Assembly (NCBI GenBank): GCA_964030475.1 | Contig: CAXIPT010000002.1 | Span: forward strand, 3,368,998-3,432,997 | Source of the DNA: Tethya wilhelma | Lineage: Eukaryota; Porifera; Demospongiae; Tethyida; Tethyidae | Length of the DNA stretch: 64,000 bases | Direction: 5' to 3' | Part shown: piece by piece, positions 49,108 to 60,625 of the stretch | How positions within the stretch are numbered: the stretch's first letter is position 1 | Layout of the letters: each line of letters starts with the position of its first letter | Position numbers and translations under genes: made by a program | The notes under the pieces: generated by a model | The model's database searches: none | What the model was told of the DNA's origin: nothing | Seen by the model: only the letters and a program-made list of their open reading frames with translations

Positions 49108-50314
49108 CGAGCCAAAGGCAGACCACACTAAACTACTGAAGCCTACCCATTATCTCTCTATTACTATTATCCATACCATGTCAGATGCTAACTCTATACC
49201 ATTACCTTAATCTATTTTGGTTGCCATGGCAATAGTATAAAGTATATACATGTTCATAGCCTCTTTAAATACATTTTGTAAGGTTTTTTTGCTCGATTTT
49301 TAAGAGTTTTTGATATTTTAAGTGGATATTTTTTTATCCTTGTGTGTCCACCCAGGAAAAATATTCTGGGTATTGGTAACTTTTTTCCTATAGTCTTCTT
49401 AGCTTTCTTAATGATTTGTATACCACTGTCACTACCAAAAGTATACATGTTCACGTTTTCTGTTGAACTAAAAGTATGGTGTCTTTTCTAAAACTGCTTC
49501 TAAAATATTCACTGCAATAAGTGACCTGCACTTCTTGTTTGTTTGTTTGTTTGTTTGTTTTTTACTTTGTTTATAATTATGAGCTTTCTTAATGTTTGTA
49601 ACTTTGTTTACACATGTTAAACATTTTGTCACAGGTAAAGAACTCTAAGTCTGTCTTGTTTTTGTTTTTGTTTTTTTTTATTATTGTACGTAAGTTATGA
49701 AACTAAACTTATTAAATTTTTACAGTAATATTTACGTGTATAAGTGAGTGAGGATAGAAAGAGGAAGACTGGGGTGAGCGCCAGCACAATCAGGTCTACT
49801 GAGTTTGCACTACTTAAGTCTTATAAGTTAACAAATTTAAAGTGAAATCATAATTGGTTGTAGTCCCTTCATTAAACTGTGTGAAAGGAAAGGAAGTCGT
49901 TTTGGTCTTTGTTCGCTATGTAAGCATTTCTATTCCCACCCATGCAGTTGGTGCCATCCTTCTTGTCTGTATAGAGCACAAAGTTTGGCTATTGTGAGCT
50001 ATAGTGACAGACTGGCTTCTTCAGCATGACTTCATCAATCACGAAGTGCATGACCCGGGCCTTTATTGAATTTAAAACATGATCACAACTCACCATTGAC
50101 AAGTCCAGAGTCAGAATTATTGTGGCAGCTCATGACATGCATATAAAAACATTGATCTTGCCTCAATCACACACACATCTGTCCACTGCAACATATATAC
50201 TTCTTTAAACTATATAACTCCAACAGCATATAAAACTAGCTATAATATAGCTATATTTCAGTCTTAAAAAGTTATTGTTAGCTGATTAAGGATCTAGCTG
50301 GAGTTGACATAAAG
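48973..50314. other. Intergenic, with long (GT)n at 49014-49105
   Basis: 3' flank of the SCP gene. It contains a 92-base GT run, poly-T-rich stretches and a (TTTG)n run near 49536-49560. No exon is seen. Confidence 0.5.
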
Positions 50315-51292
50315 ATGGCTGTTACACTCAATGTCTCATTACTGGTGGTATTTGGCCTAGTGTGTCTCTCTCAGAGTGGAATCAGTCACTCTGTCTCTAC
50401 CCCCAACTGCCAGTCCTGTTATGAGAGTGCTGTGGACAAGCTGATGGGTGGAAGTGTCTTTGATGACTGCTGCCAGGTATTGGCATGTTGTTATAGCTTT
50501 CATGTTCATTCAATTTTTACAGCATGAAATTTTATGAGAAATGCATTATATGATTTTTTTTAACAGGTTGCCAAAGCTTTTCGAGTTCTCGACGAAAGAA
50601 TCGACACTGGTGTCTTTGATCTTCATGGAGGCTGTCTACGACCCAAGGACAACTTTCAAGACAATCACCCTTCTATCAGAGCTAGATGTGACATGGAACT
50701 GGATGAAGGCGGCTGGACGGTGATCCTGAGAAGAAAACAAGATTCCTCCCCACGAGTCAACTTCAGGCGGCCGTTTGAAGACTACGTCAATGGCTTTGGT
50801 GATTTGAACACCGAATTTTGGTTCGGACTTGCAAAGATTTATTGCCTTTCTCAACGAAGCGACCTAGAGTTGAGAATCGAACTCAAAAATGAAGATGGCA
50901 CTGGAAAAAATCTCACCTATGATACGTTTGTACTTGGCGAAGGACCTGAATACCGTCTAACCACTGTGTCCTCTTCTGGACCTGGCTTTGATCCGATGAC
51001 TAAGAGCAACGGAATTGCATTCAGTACATGGGACAACGATCAAGACCGCTCCTATCGAGCAAATTGTGCAAATGATGCAGTTCACGGTAACGGAGGTGGA
51101 TGGTGGTATCAACATCTCAGTTCTGATGATCAGTGCTCTCACATCTACCTGACACGACCTGGTGCTCTCTCTCCCACTAGTAATCCGTGTGTGTACGATG
51201 GGAGGGAGTTTTTCTGCTACACTGATGTGGAGATGAAGGTCAGGGTGAAAGGATGCCATGTCTCACCCTGTGCTCTCGATGAGACCAATTAA
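50315..51292 (+). CDS. Secreted fibrinogen-related domain (FReD) protein
   Basis: Exons 50315-50476 and 50567-51292, 295 residues. Residues 1-25 are a signal peptide (VSLLVVFGLVCLSQSG). A short Cys-rich stem follows (NCQSCYESAV, FDDCC). A fibrinogen C-terminal-like domain starts near GVFDLHGGCLRP, with CDMELDEGGWTVILRR (family motif CDM...GGWTVIQRR), DYVNGFGDLNTEFWFGLAKI (F..Y..GFG....EFWLGL), a Ca-site-like STWDNDQDRS, and NGGGWWYQ. FReD proteins such as ficolins and angiopoietin-like proteins are secreted and often bind glycans. The final part is less typical: the usual Asn-Gly-Tyr region is altered, so ligand specificity is open. Almost the whole domain sits in one exon. Confidence 0.88.
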
Positions 51293-51615
51293 CTAAAGAT
51301 TAAGTTTGACTGTTAGCTAGTTACCTAATATAAATTAATTATGAGTTGTAGAATCGTAATATCTAACTAACAAACTGAGTTTTAATTTGTTGTTTCTTTG
51401 ATTTTTAATGATTAAAGATTAAAAGCTTGTAAAGACAAAGTATATTGTGGAGGTCAAGAATAATAATTGTTATCAGTTAAATAGTCTGAAGCTAGAATAC
51501 ATTACTTGTGTGTGTGGTTATCCTAGCTGTGAAGGGTTTGCATTAATTGTATGCATGCATGCTGATTGTTCAAGTTTATGTTGACCTCAGAGACCAATAA
51601 GTAATACTAGCTATA

Positions 51616-52006
51616 CAAGTAGTAAAAATTTTTAAAAAATAAGCAGTGTAGGAATGGGTAGTGCTGTAAAAAGTGTTGGAACAAGGAATGGTCTCAATTT
51701 CGGCACATGACTACTTCATTTTCAGTTTTGATCCTTCATAGCTAATTGTTATAAAGCTTTAAAGAATGATCTGTACTTAATATCACATTTTATGAATTTT
51801 TATCACGTTATGTAATGGTTCAAATTCTTGCCATTCTGCTAAAAAGTTGGATAAAGCATAGCTGGCAGGATTAGATTACTGGCCAAGACCTGGGTAAAAA
51901 AAATGAAGTAGTCATGTGCCGAAATTGAGACCATTCCTTGTTCCAACACTTTTTACAGCACTACCCATTCCTACACTGCTTATTTTTTAAAAATTTTTAC
52001 TACTTG
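51616..52006. mobile_element. Foldback element, AGGAATGGGC family
   Basis: Arms 51616-51723 and 51900-52006 are near-perfect inverted repeats (caagtagtaaaaattttta / taaaaatttttactacttg) and include tgtaggaatgggtagtgc. Confidence 0.85.
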
Positions 52007-52239
52007 TTCATTCACTTTTTTCAACACTACAGTGTGGAGACAATCAGAGACTGGTTAGTCTCTACAAAAAGCTTAAGTTATCTGATCATGAGTAGCAGCT
52101 ATATTGTCTGCAAGAGCAGCTCAGTAATGCGCATGCGCATTAAATGCCACGTGGATAAATGACCTTTGGACTCTACCTAAAAGATGGCTACATTGAAGTA
52201 CATGAATTTATACTCTAAGTTTCAAAGCTCTCTAGTTTT
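51951..52239. repeat. Sequence repeated at 54026-54315, both copies at N joints
   Basis: From tttacagcactacccattc to gctctctagtttt, essentially identical to 54026-54315. Copy 1 ends at the N at 52240 and copy 2 begins at the N at 54025. Confidence 0.9.
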
Positions 52240-52343
52240 NATGTTTTGAACTTTCACATGCACAAGAGCATATCTGGCAATAAATCCAGAGCCCTGAGCT
52301 GCCCTCCTTTGTCACGTGATAAAGAATGTATAGGTGGGGCTCA

Positions 52344-52529
52344 GAGGAGGTGCGACACGAGTGCGCCTTTGCTGAGCCAGAGGAGGTACGACACGAGTGC
52401 GCCTTTGCTGAGCTGGCAAAGCAGGTGCACGTGATCAATTCTCATTGTGAAGTATTGCGGTCACATGATTGGAATGTAATTAACAGACTTGCCAGCTCAG
52501 CAAAGGCGCACTCGTGTCGTACCTCCTCT
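52344..52529. repeat. Direct plus inverted 35-base repeats
   Basis: Two direct copies of gaggaggtacgacacgagtg continuing cgcctttgctgagc (52344-52378, 52380-52414) and one inverted copy (52494-52529). They could form alternative hairpins. It is CpG-rich against an A+T-rich background. Confidence 0.8.
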
Positions 52530-53554
52530 GGGCATGGGTGGGGCTTGGTCATGACATGCTCGAGCGCTCAACGCAAATGTATACTGAGAATGAGCCGAGA
52601 GTCTTCCAAGCCTGCTACTACCAGTCCTAAGGCTACCAACTCTATCCCAGCCCAGCTCATGTTGAACCAGTACAGCAGTCTTTATCTGAAGCTACAAACT
52701 TAAGAGAAGCTAACCAGCTGCAGGAGTCTTCAGTTGTGAAAGCCAAACCCAAGGCATGGCATCTCTAGTATATCCTCATTAAGGAAGAACTATTCATCAG
52801 TGCTATAGCTATCTTTCAAAGTATAGCTCAGATTGTCATCAAAATGCATGTGAAGATAGGTTAAAGTATCGTGCTGAGAACATGCTGCCATACGAGAACA
52901 GATGTCATGTAACAAGTATTAATAATATCATGAATAATTAATAATGCAACTACCAATTAAGGTTGCTATGGTAACCAATTTTTGTCACCTGAATTGTCTC
53001 ATGATGGACCAACATAATCTGGGTGGAAATCATGTCTACGATATAATTATGTGCATAAAGATTTCTACATTTTCTATTTAATGCACAGCATGATTTGGTG
53101 TGGAATATAAGGGCTAAGATCTAAAGCAAGATCCTGCATGATTCTTGTAAGAAATCAGTATTTTTCCAAGATCTTGCAAAAAAATCAAGAAAACGGCCAA
53201 TTCTCTTGCAAATTTTCTTGCGAGTCTTGCAAGAATCTTGACCTATCTTACCTGAAAGATTAGAGTAAAGGGTATGTGACTGTCTTCACACTAGTAAGTT
53301 TACTTTAACTCAGTGCATGTTTGCATGCATGAATAAACCGAGGCTGTGGTAGAACTGACACAGACCAGCAGCTACTATCCAGGCTGTTGCAGAGATTTTA
53401 AATTTAATGCACAGCAGTTTATCAAGCTTAAAGTTAGTTAATGAGATCAAGTTAACAATAGTCTAGTACTGCAGACAATAATAAGACTTTTAGCAAAGCA
53501 AGAACAATAATTCAGAGATGACAACAACGACATGGACTCGTTACTCACACACAC

Positions 53555-53815
53555 ATGTACAGAACACAAATGAACAAGCACAGCTTAAACTCAGGGGAGT
53601 TAAGGCTGCCTTTCACTAAAGCAATGGAGATTGAGAGTCGTTATCTTACTGTGTCAGAGCGTAAGAATCCTTTCCTCCAACTCTTTCTTGATGACCACCC
53701 GGTCCCCTGCCCCTCTTGGAAGATCATAGCCTATGGAGTTTATAGTCAGGGAGAGTATGGAGCGTTGGAAGTGATTCAAAGAGATTACTACAAAGGTTAT
53801 TTTGTTAAATGTATT
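53555..53815 (+). CDS. Possible exon with DEATH-like end, unrecognised gene
   Basis: The open frame from the ATG at 53555 has PSWKIIAYGVY, GEYGALEVIQ and RDYYKG. This is loosely like the last helices of a DEATH-fold domain (compare PTWQILAEAV ... GLANEIGRKF in the gene at 60854). A possible donor is AAAG|GTTATT near 53794. There is no upstream signal or partner exon. It may be a fragment on the misplaced contig. Confidence 0.3.
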
Positions 53816-54025
53816 GTAATGCTTTGTATTGTAGCTGCCATTATATAAATTATGCATGTGTAATTACAATTATCATGAATTAGAATAGTTCCAATAATTA
53901 ATTATTATTAATAACTAAAAAATTGACACTAATAATTTAATATACGGTCTGCACTCAAAGGAGGTAGCTATATGGCATGTCACAGATAATGCGAAGAGAA
54001 ACTGTGTGCTAGCTCCCTTATAATN

Positions 54026-54700
54026 TTTACAGCACTACCCATTCCTACACTGCTTATTTTTTAAAAATTTTTACTACTTGTTCATTCACTTTTTTCAACA
54101 CTACAGTGTGGAGACAATCAGAGACTGGTTAGTCTCTACAAAAAGCTTAAGTTATCTGATCATGAGTAGCAGCTATATTGTCTGCAAGAGCAGCTCAGTA
54201 ATGCGCATGCGCATTAAATGCCACGTGGATAAATGACCTTTGGACTCTACCTAAAAGATGGCTACATTGAAGTACATGAATTTATACTCTAAGTTTCAAA
54301 GCTCTCTAGTTTTTGTTTAGGCTTATTTGTGTTGAAAACGGGTATAAAGGAATGTAGTACCTATGAAAAGAACTTACTTTGTGCTGTCAAAGTTGGCTCA
54401 ACACATTCTGGTTCTCTGGAAATGCTTTTCAAGTAAGTCAGTTAGGAAGTAAGTACGTACGTACGTAAGTTAGATGAACAAAAATGGCACTCTTGTGGCT
54501 TCCCACTAGCGCTCTCTACGAGCGCTGAGGAAAGTTTTTGTGAGTGTTAGGCCTTGCATGCAATTAGTAATCTGTCAGTGAGAGCCTCTGAGCAAGTTTG
54601 AAGACTTAATTTTGTTTTGCTAGATTTTTATAGTGACCAACATTTTGTATTGTGTCTATGGGACAGTCGGTCCATTCCTACTATACGTACTACCGTACGT
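54026..54700 (-). mobile_element. AGGAATGGGC-family element, long copy
   Basis: Reverse complement of 2318-2990 in the NACHT intron (shared cttcccactagcgctctcta, ccattcctactatacgtac). It ends next to the broken FReD copy, where that gene's signal-peptide exon would be expected. Confidence 0.75.
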
Positions 54701-54912
54701 ATGATATAAGCATTCTAGCCATATATTACTACATAGCACGATGTAGACCTGATTATGCAGACACAGATGCGCTGAGAGCATAATTGTTGTGAGTAGTTGT
54801 ATGCACACTCAGCTGTCCTTTTCAGTGAGTGACTTCTATCAAAATTAATATTGATTTGAATTGCAGAATTGAATTCAGTGTAAGTTTGGATTGCTTGTAA
54901 ATTATTTAACAG

Positions 54913-55648
54913 ATTGCCAAAGCTTTTCGAGTTCTCAATGAAAGAATCGACACTGGTGTCTTTGATCTTCATGGAGGCTGTCTACGACCCAAAGACAACT
55001 TTCAAGACAATAATTCTTCCATCAAAGCTAGATGTGACATAGAACTGGATGAAGGCGGCTGGACGGTGATCCTGTCAGGAGAAAACAAGATTCCTCCCCA
55101 CGAGTCAACTTCAGGCGGCCAATTGAAGACTACGTCAATGGCTTTGGTGATTTGAATACTGAATTTTGGTACGGACTCGCAAAGATTTACTGCCTCACGC
55201 AACGAAATAACGTAGAGTTCAGAATCGAACTCAAAAATGAAGATGGCACTGTAAAAAATCTCACTTATGATACATTTCAACTCGGTGTAGGACCGGAATA
55301 CCGTCTAACCACTGTGTCTTCTTCTGGACCCGGCTTTGATCCACTGGCTAAGAGCAACGGAATTGCTTTCAGTACATGGGACAACGATCAAGACCGTTCC
55401 TATCGAGCAAATTGTGCAAATGATGCAGCTCACGGTAACGGAGGTGGATGGTGGTATCAACAAGTCAGTTCTAATGATAAGTGCTCTCATGTCTACCTGA
55501 CGCGACCTGGTGCTCTCTCTCTCCCACTAGTAATCCGTGTGTGTACGATGGGAGGGAGTTCTTCTGCTACAGTGATGTGGAGATGAAGGTCAGGATGAAA
55601 GGATGCCACGTCTCACCCTGTGCTCTTGATGAGACCGACAAAGATTAA
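54913..55648 (+). pseudogene. FReD gene copy with two frameshifts and no first exon
   Basis: Follows an ACAG acceptor exactly as the second exon of the intact gene does, and is over 85% similar by eye throughout. Compared with the intact copy, two extra bases occur at about 55074-55078 (ctgtcagga versus ctgagaaga) and again at about 55513-55524 in a CT run. Each shifts the frame by two, and the intervening piece reads EFWYGLAKIYC ... GGGWWYQQV. The end DETDKD with TAA is in the original frame only if both are corrected. The signal-peptide exon is absent; a transposable element and an N lie upstream. It is a pseudogene, or a copy damaged by sequence errors. Confidence 0.75.
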
Positions 55649-55814
55649 GTTAAACAGTAAACTTAAAAATAATTATTGGGATTGTGGATGACCCAGGATG
55701 AGTCCATGGATGTGTGTTATCATTAATTATTGCTGCATTAATTGTTTGTTTGTGGAATCATTAATAAACTTGTTATTGAGTGTCTGTTGTTTACATTTTT
55801 AATCTGTGTTGTAA

Positions 55815-56010
55815 TTGAAGGCCAAAGCTCTCAAGACTCTCGGCTCATTCTCAGTATAATTTCCGGGATACATTTGCGTTTCACGTCTGCGTTTTGTAGT
55901 TGCATGTCATGAGCAAGCCCCACCTACTATACTACTCTTTATCACGTGACAAAGGAGGGCAGGGCTCTGGATTTATTGCCACAGATATGCTCCTGTGCAT
56001 GTGAAACATG
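55815..56010 (-). repeat. Inverted partial copy of 52243-52600
   Basis: Shared words read in inverted order: ctctcggctcattctcagta, tatcacgtgacaaaggaggg and cagggctctggatttattgc. The 35-base foldback array present at 52344-52529 is missing here, so it is a later insertion there. The rest, 56011-56425, is non-coding spacer. Confidence 0.75.
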
Positions 56011-56425
56011 GGCCTCTTTGAAGTTTCTTAATCTATATCTGCCCGTGCCCAGTGCGTGGCGTTTTTTTTTTTGCTTGTGTGTAAGTATAATTATGTCACT
56101 GACAGTTTAGCAAACCGACATTGGGCTAGTTTGCCATTGTGCATGATGCAGCATCATAGTTTTGATAGTTTACTTCTACTACCGGGATTCCCCATTTGTA
56201 ACTGGCACTAACTGCGGTAGCACTGGATTGGTGGTTTCTTACATTCCTTGCATGCATGCCCATTCATTTGCGTCATAAAAATGTGCAAAGCTGGCAGCTA
56301 GCTATAGGACTAGCTCGACCTGTTTACATGAAATCACAGTCTATAGCTCTTTTGATGTGCGGTCAGCCAGTGACTACTACTGAAGTGACCTGCAGACCGG
56401 TTACCTCCCCTTTTTGTTCAAAACT

Positions 56426-59076
56426 ATGGAGCTAAGCTGTGGTATGTAAGTTTACTAATGTCACTCTAAATCTAATGTCACTCTAGTATAAACTGATAGT
56501 AGTCTGACCCTTTTGTTCACTATAGCATAGATAATGTAGCCCTGTTATATTATCTATGACTATAGGCTATAGGGTCTGCCATGTCAGGCTATAAAAATAT
56601 ATGATAATAATTACTAGTAATTAGCAGAAAATTAAGTCACTATCATGATCAAGAGCTTTTAATACTATCATAAGAGTTTATACCAATACATTCCATCATG
56701 GCATGCATGTATTCCAGCCATGCAGATAGGCTGATTTGATTGGGCAATAATTTATGCCTGCATGTCAGCACCAGTGACCAGTTTATATACACCTGCATGG
56801 CATGTGGCATGATCACTGCTTATAGGCCATCACCATGCATACCAATGATGCATGACTGATATAGTCTGGCACGCATGCTCAAAAGATCGACTCGGCAGGC
56901 AGTACTGAGTAGCTAGGTTTGTTACTCTAAGATTTATACAATTGCTGATGATCCTTTTTTTAATTCTCAGTGCTAAGCCTTGATAATCTACCAGTTCTAC
57001 AAAACGAACTACATGATATTCGTCACAAATGGTACAACTTTGGAATACAGCTAGGTCTGGACAATGGAACACTTCAAGCTATCAAGAGTGAATTCACTGA
57101 TCATGGAGATGCTTTGCGTGAAGTCTTAATCAGTTGGCTGAAAACCTCTCCAACTTGGATATCACTGGACAATGCTCTACGCAGCCGACCAGTTGCAGAG
57201 TCAGGAATAGCTGATAGGATAAATTCATCATCTTCAGCTAGCTCAGCAACTCACGAAGTTCGTCACTGCTCTCACTATATGGACGGTAAATTAAACAGTG
57301 TCTGTTATCTCTAGCTGATGACACAGAATAAAAAAACATCATGCACTTTGTCTACATGCAGGTGTGCACACTGAGTATTTTTTTGTGTGTGTGGTTTCAA
57401 TTTGACCATAACAATACATACAAGTGTGTATTGTTTGTCCACTATGTATGGCTGTGCATAATAATAATTATTATGTAAGCAAGGGTACATTATTGTTATT
57501 GATAGTTTGAAGTATACATGTATATAATGCTAAGTATAATGCTGACTCAGGACTATATACAATACCATGTTCAAGCCACCATATATCATGATAATTATAA
57601 TATTATTTTATAGAAGTTTTGTATTCATACATACCTGATGTCCGATGATAGTTTCTTTGAAAGCCAAGAGTAACATATTGTGCAAAACTTTTCTAAACTG
57701 TAGCTCCATCAATGTCAGCTAAGAAATCACAAAGACAGCAGCAGTTGCAAGTGTATTCCAATGATAGTGGGACCAGATTGGCAACAATGTCATCACCAAT
57801 ATCCACACTAACTGGAGGAGCCAACAATTCAGAAGTGTTTGAGTATCAGACACTACTACCTGCAGAAGGACCACTTCAGGTACAACAATGTCATACTATA
57901 TGCATGTTTTGTTTGAATCCATAAAATAGTGGACGGGCATGATAAGTTTCAGTACTATTATATCACTTTTTATAGCTGACGTTAACAATAATTGTTGTGT
58001 AATCTTTATACTGAATCCCATCTGATTCACATGTATAAGCAACAATCATGACAATTTTCCAAACAAAAATGGTTATCGATTATAGTCACTGATAGGAAAA
58101 ATTAATGATCAACTCATTCCCAACAGTTGGGAGCTATTAAGATCTATTATCTATCTATCCATCTATTAATTTTATTGTTTAATTTTATTACAATGTAGCC
58201 ACCAATTACACTGATGGATTCTAAGTTTACAATGATGGTGAGTGCATGTATGCATGGCTTATTTTCATTCTGATCATGTTTATGTATAGACTTGATTCAC
58301 TGCAACAGAAAATGCCTTCAACGAAGAATAGCATGAAGTGTGATTACAAATTCAAGGTTGTCATAGTTGGCGAATCAGGTATGTAATTGTATATTATGAA
58401 ATGGACAAGTCCAATAATACAAGTACACAGGTACATTCATGCGTCAAAACATGCATGATTTTGTGTCTTTCAGGTGTTGGCAAAACATCAATCCTCAACC
58501 GATTCCTAAAACCAGAAACACCTGTTAGTAGTAAGTCAAACTGAAAAGAATGTACAATGTCGTGAGTGTGGTATAGGAAGTGGTAACCCAACCTATAGCT
58601 TCATTTCCATAAATAGCTTCCTCTCTCACGAATAATATTATATGCACGCCTGGGTATTGACTCAAAAAATTGGCACTGAATTAAGTTTCTCTATTATCTT
58701 CTGCATACTCTACACAATTTTTTTAAGAAAAATATCAATATTATTGTCGAATAATACCAAGTCTTGTGTGATTCAGGTACCAGGGTGACAGTTGAACCTA
58801 TAAAACCTGAAGGAAATGTTGTGATAAAAGTCACACACGACCATCTTCACGATCTTTATGTTAGACTGAGTATATGGGATACAGCGGGAATGGAAAGACT
58901 CTTCAACTATATTCCTGATCAGTAAGCACACACATGCACGCACACACACACACGCGCACGCACACACACGCATGCACACGCACACACGCACGCACACACA
59001 CACATACACACACATACACACACATGCACGCACACACATACACGCACGCACACACGCACGCACACACGCACACACG

Positions 59077-59148
<72 letters not shown>

Positions 59149-60625
59149 CAGTGATACACACATTTCAATCACACTGATTTAGATCAACCAATAGCATTAA
59201 TTTTCGCTATATGCATATCATTATGTAATCATGAGGATAATTTAGTGCATGCACATTGCACAATGTCATGTATAATTATGCAGAACATTTAGGCATATGG
59301 ATGCTGCACTTATTGTGTTTGACGTTAGCCTGAAGAGTTCTTACATGAGAGCTGTATCAGACACAAGACCTAGAGCAGAGTCTGGCCCACTAAGTTTTGG
59401 TAGACGTACAAACTCTAATGCTCAAACTCAAAGATCTTGGATCAAAATGGTCAACAACAAGGCAGGAGACATACCCCCAGTCAAAATACTTGGTAAGTTC
59501 TGATTAGACTATAAATAAATGTGAAGACATAACAGCATACTCAGAACAGTTAAGGCAAGCTCAGTGTATAAATAATAGGTAAAATCTAAGAAAAGTGATA
59601 TGGTGTATCTTCTAAATTAAATCATATGTTACCATGGAAACTTGATGAAATGATAATCTCATCTTTAATCTACATGGTAATACAATTAAAAGTGTCATGT
59701 GACCTATAGTTTATGAATAATCGGCCACTTAATGATGATTACTAAATTATGAATAATTCATTTTACCGCTACCAAATACTGTTGCTATGGTAACCAAAAT
59801 TTGGGACCAAAAAAATTTAATAGTAAAGTATCCAAATCTGGGTGGAAAAGATGTCCCCGATGTATGCGCATAAAGATATAGCACAAAAACACCATTTTCT
59901 ATATAAAGCACACCCAAATTTTGCAACATTTTTGCTAATTTCTTTATGCGCATATATTGGAGACAACGTTTCCACCCAAATTCAGATACCTCACTAAAAG
60001 ACGCTTATGGTCCGAAAATTTGGTCACCATAGCAACAGTATTTGGTAGCGGTAAACCCAATTATTTACAAAAATGTTAATTATTCATAATTATCTGATCA
60101 CATGACCTTGACGACTGAATCAATATGTAGAGGGAAGACATAGCTATCATCACGCATGTTTCCATGGTAACACTTGCTACGGTTTGTAAGATATAGCATT
60201 AATTATCAATATTTGTGACGATTTCAGTTAAGGAACTCTGAGCTTGCCTTAACTGATCTGAGTAGTAGTAAAATTTTTAAAAACTATATGTTATATATAC
60301 TTCAGTGGGGAATATGATTGACAAGGACAGTAGGCAAGTCTCAGAAACAGATGCTAGTGAAATGGCTTCAAGATTGGAAATGCAGTACATTGAAACCAGT
60401 AGTCTCGAACATATTAACATTGACAAGGTGAAACATTGCATACAGTAAAATCAATATCTGGTTATAATACGAGTAAGGGGCTTGTTTTCCTCCACTTAGA
60501 TCTTCTTCACAGTGACAGATTTGCTCCTAGATAGAGCTGCTAAGTTTACAGCTAGACGTTCTTCTGGTGGCATGAAATTAACTCATCAAAAAACTACTAG
60601 GAGTAAACCAAAATGTCGTTGTTGA
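56426..60625 (+). CDS. DEATH domain - Rab-like GTPase fusion protein
   Basis: Exons are 56426-56441, 56971-57285, 57704-57879, 58199-58237, 58309-58378, 58474-58530, 58777-58921, 59284-59492, 60306-60427 and 60500-60625. Every phase fits and gives 424 residues. Residues about 8-85 form a DEATH-like domain ([20 protein letters not shown] ... [11 protein letters not shown]). A Ser/Gln-rich linker follows (to about 190). Then a small GTPase: [14 protein letters not shown] (G1), a switch I without the usual Rab TIG sequence, WDTAGMER (G3), ALIVFDVS, an insert of about 30 residues after it, VGNMIDK (G4, Lys replaced by Met) and ETSS (G5). The C-terminus is basic and ends KCRCC, like Rab geranylgeranylation tails. 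It should be membrane-attached and link death-fold partners to vesicle or membrane sites (inference). The Met in G4 could lower guanine specificity. The exon chain links the two domains with no stop between them. Confidence 0.85.
58925..59150. repeat. (CA)n / (CACG)n microsatellite
   Basis: About 225 bases, starting three bases after the GTAAG donor at 58922, within an intron of the DEATH-Rab gene. Confidence 0.9.
59540..60262. mobile_element. Nested foldback elements in a DEATH-Rab intron
   Basis: Outer ends ctcagaacagttaaggcaag and cttgccttaactgatctgag (59540 and 60262) are inverted. Inside, 59765-60052 has ends accgctaccaaatactgttg and acagtatttggtagcggt, with gctatggtaacca / tggtcaccatagc. 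A diverged half-copy of the inner element is near 52970-53095. Confidence 0.85.

Larger units (their letters stand above)
52241..54024. other. Insert between two Ns, probably a misplaced small contig
   Basis: Bounded by N at 52240 and 54025, whose outer flanks overlap each other. It contains a foldback array (52344-52529), half of a GCTATGGTAACC-type element (about 52970-53095), and a possible exon (next entry). 52243-52600 is partly reverse-complementary to 55815-56010. Confidence 0.6.

Noticed and set aside
58773..59182. Long Cys/Val or His/Thr repeat proteins
   Set aside because: Translations of the (CA)n(CACG)n run in a DEATH-Rab intron.
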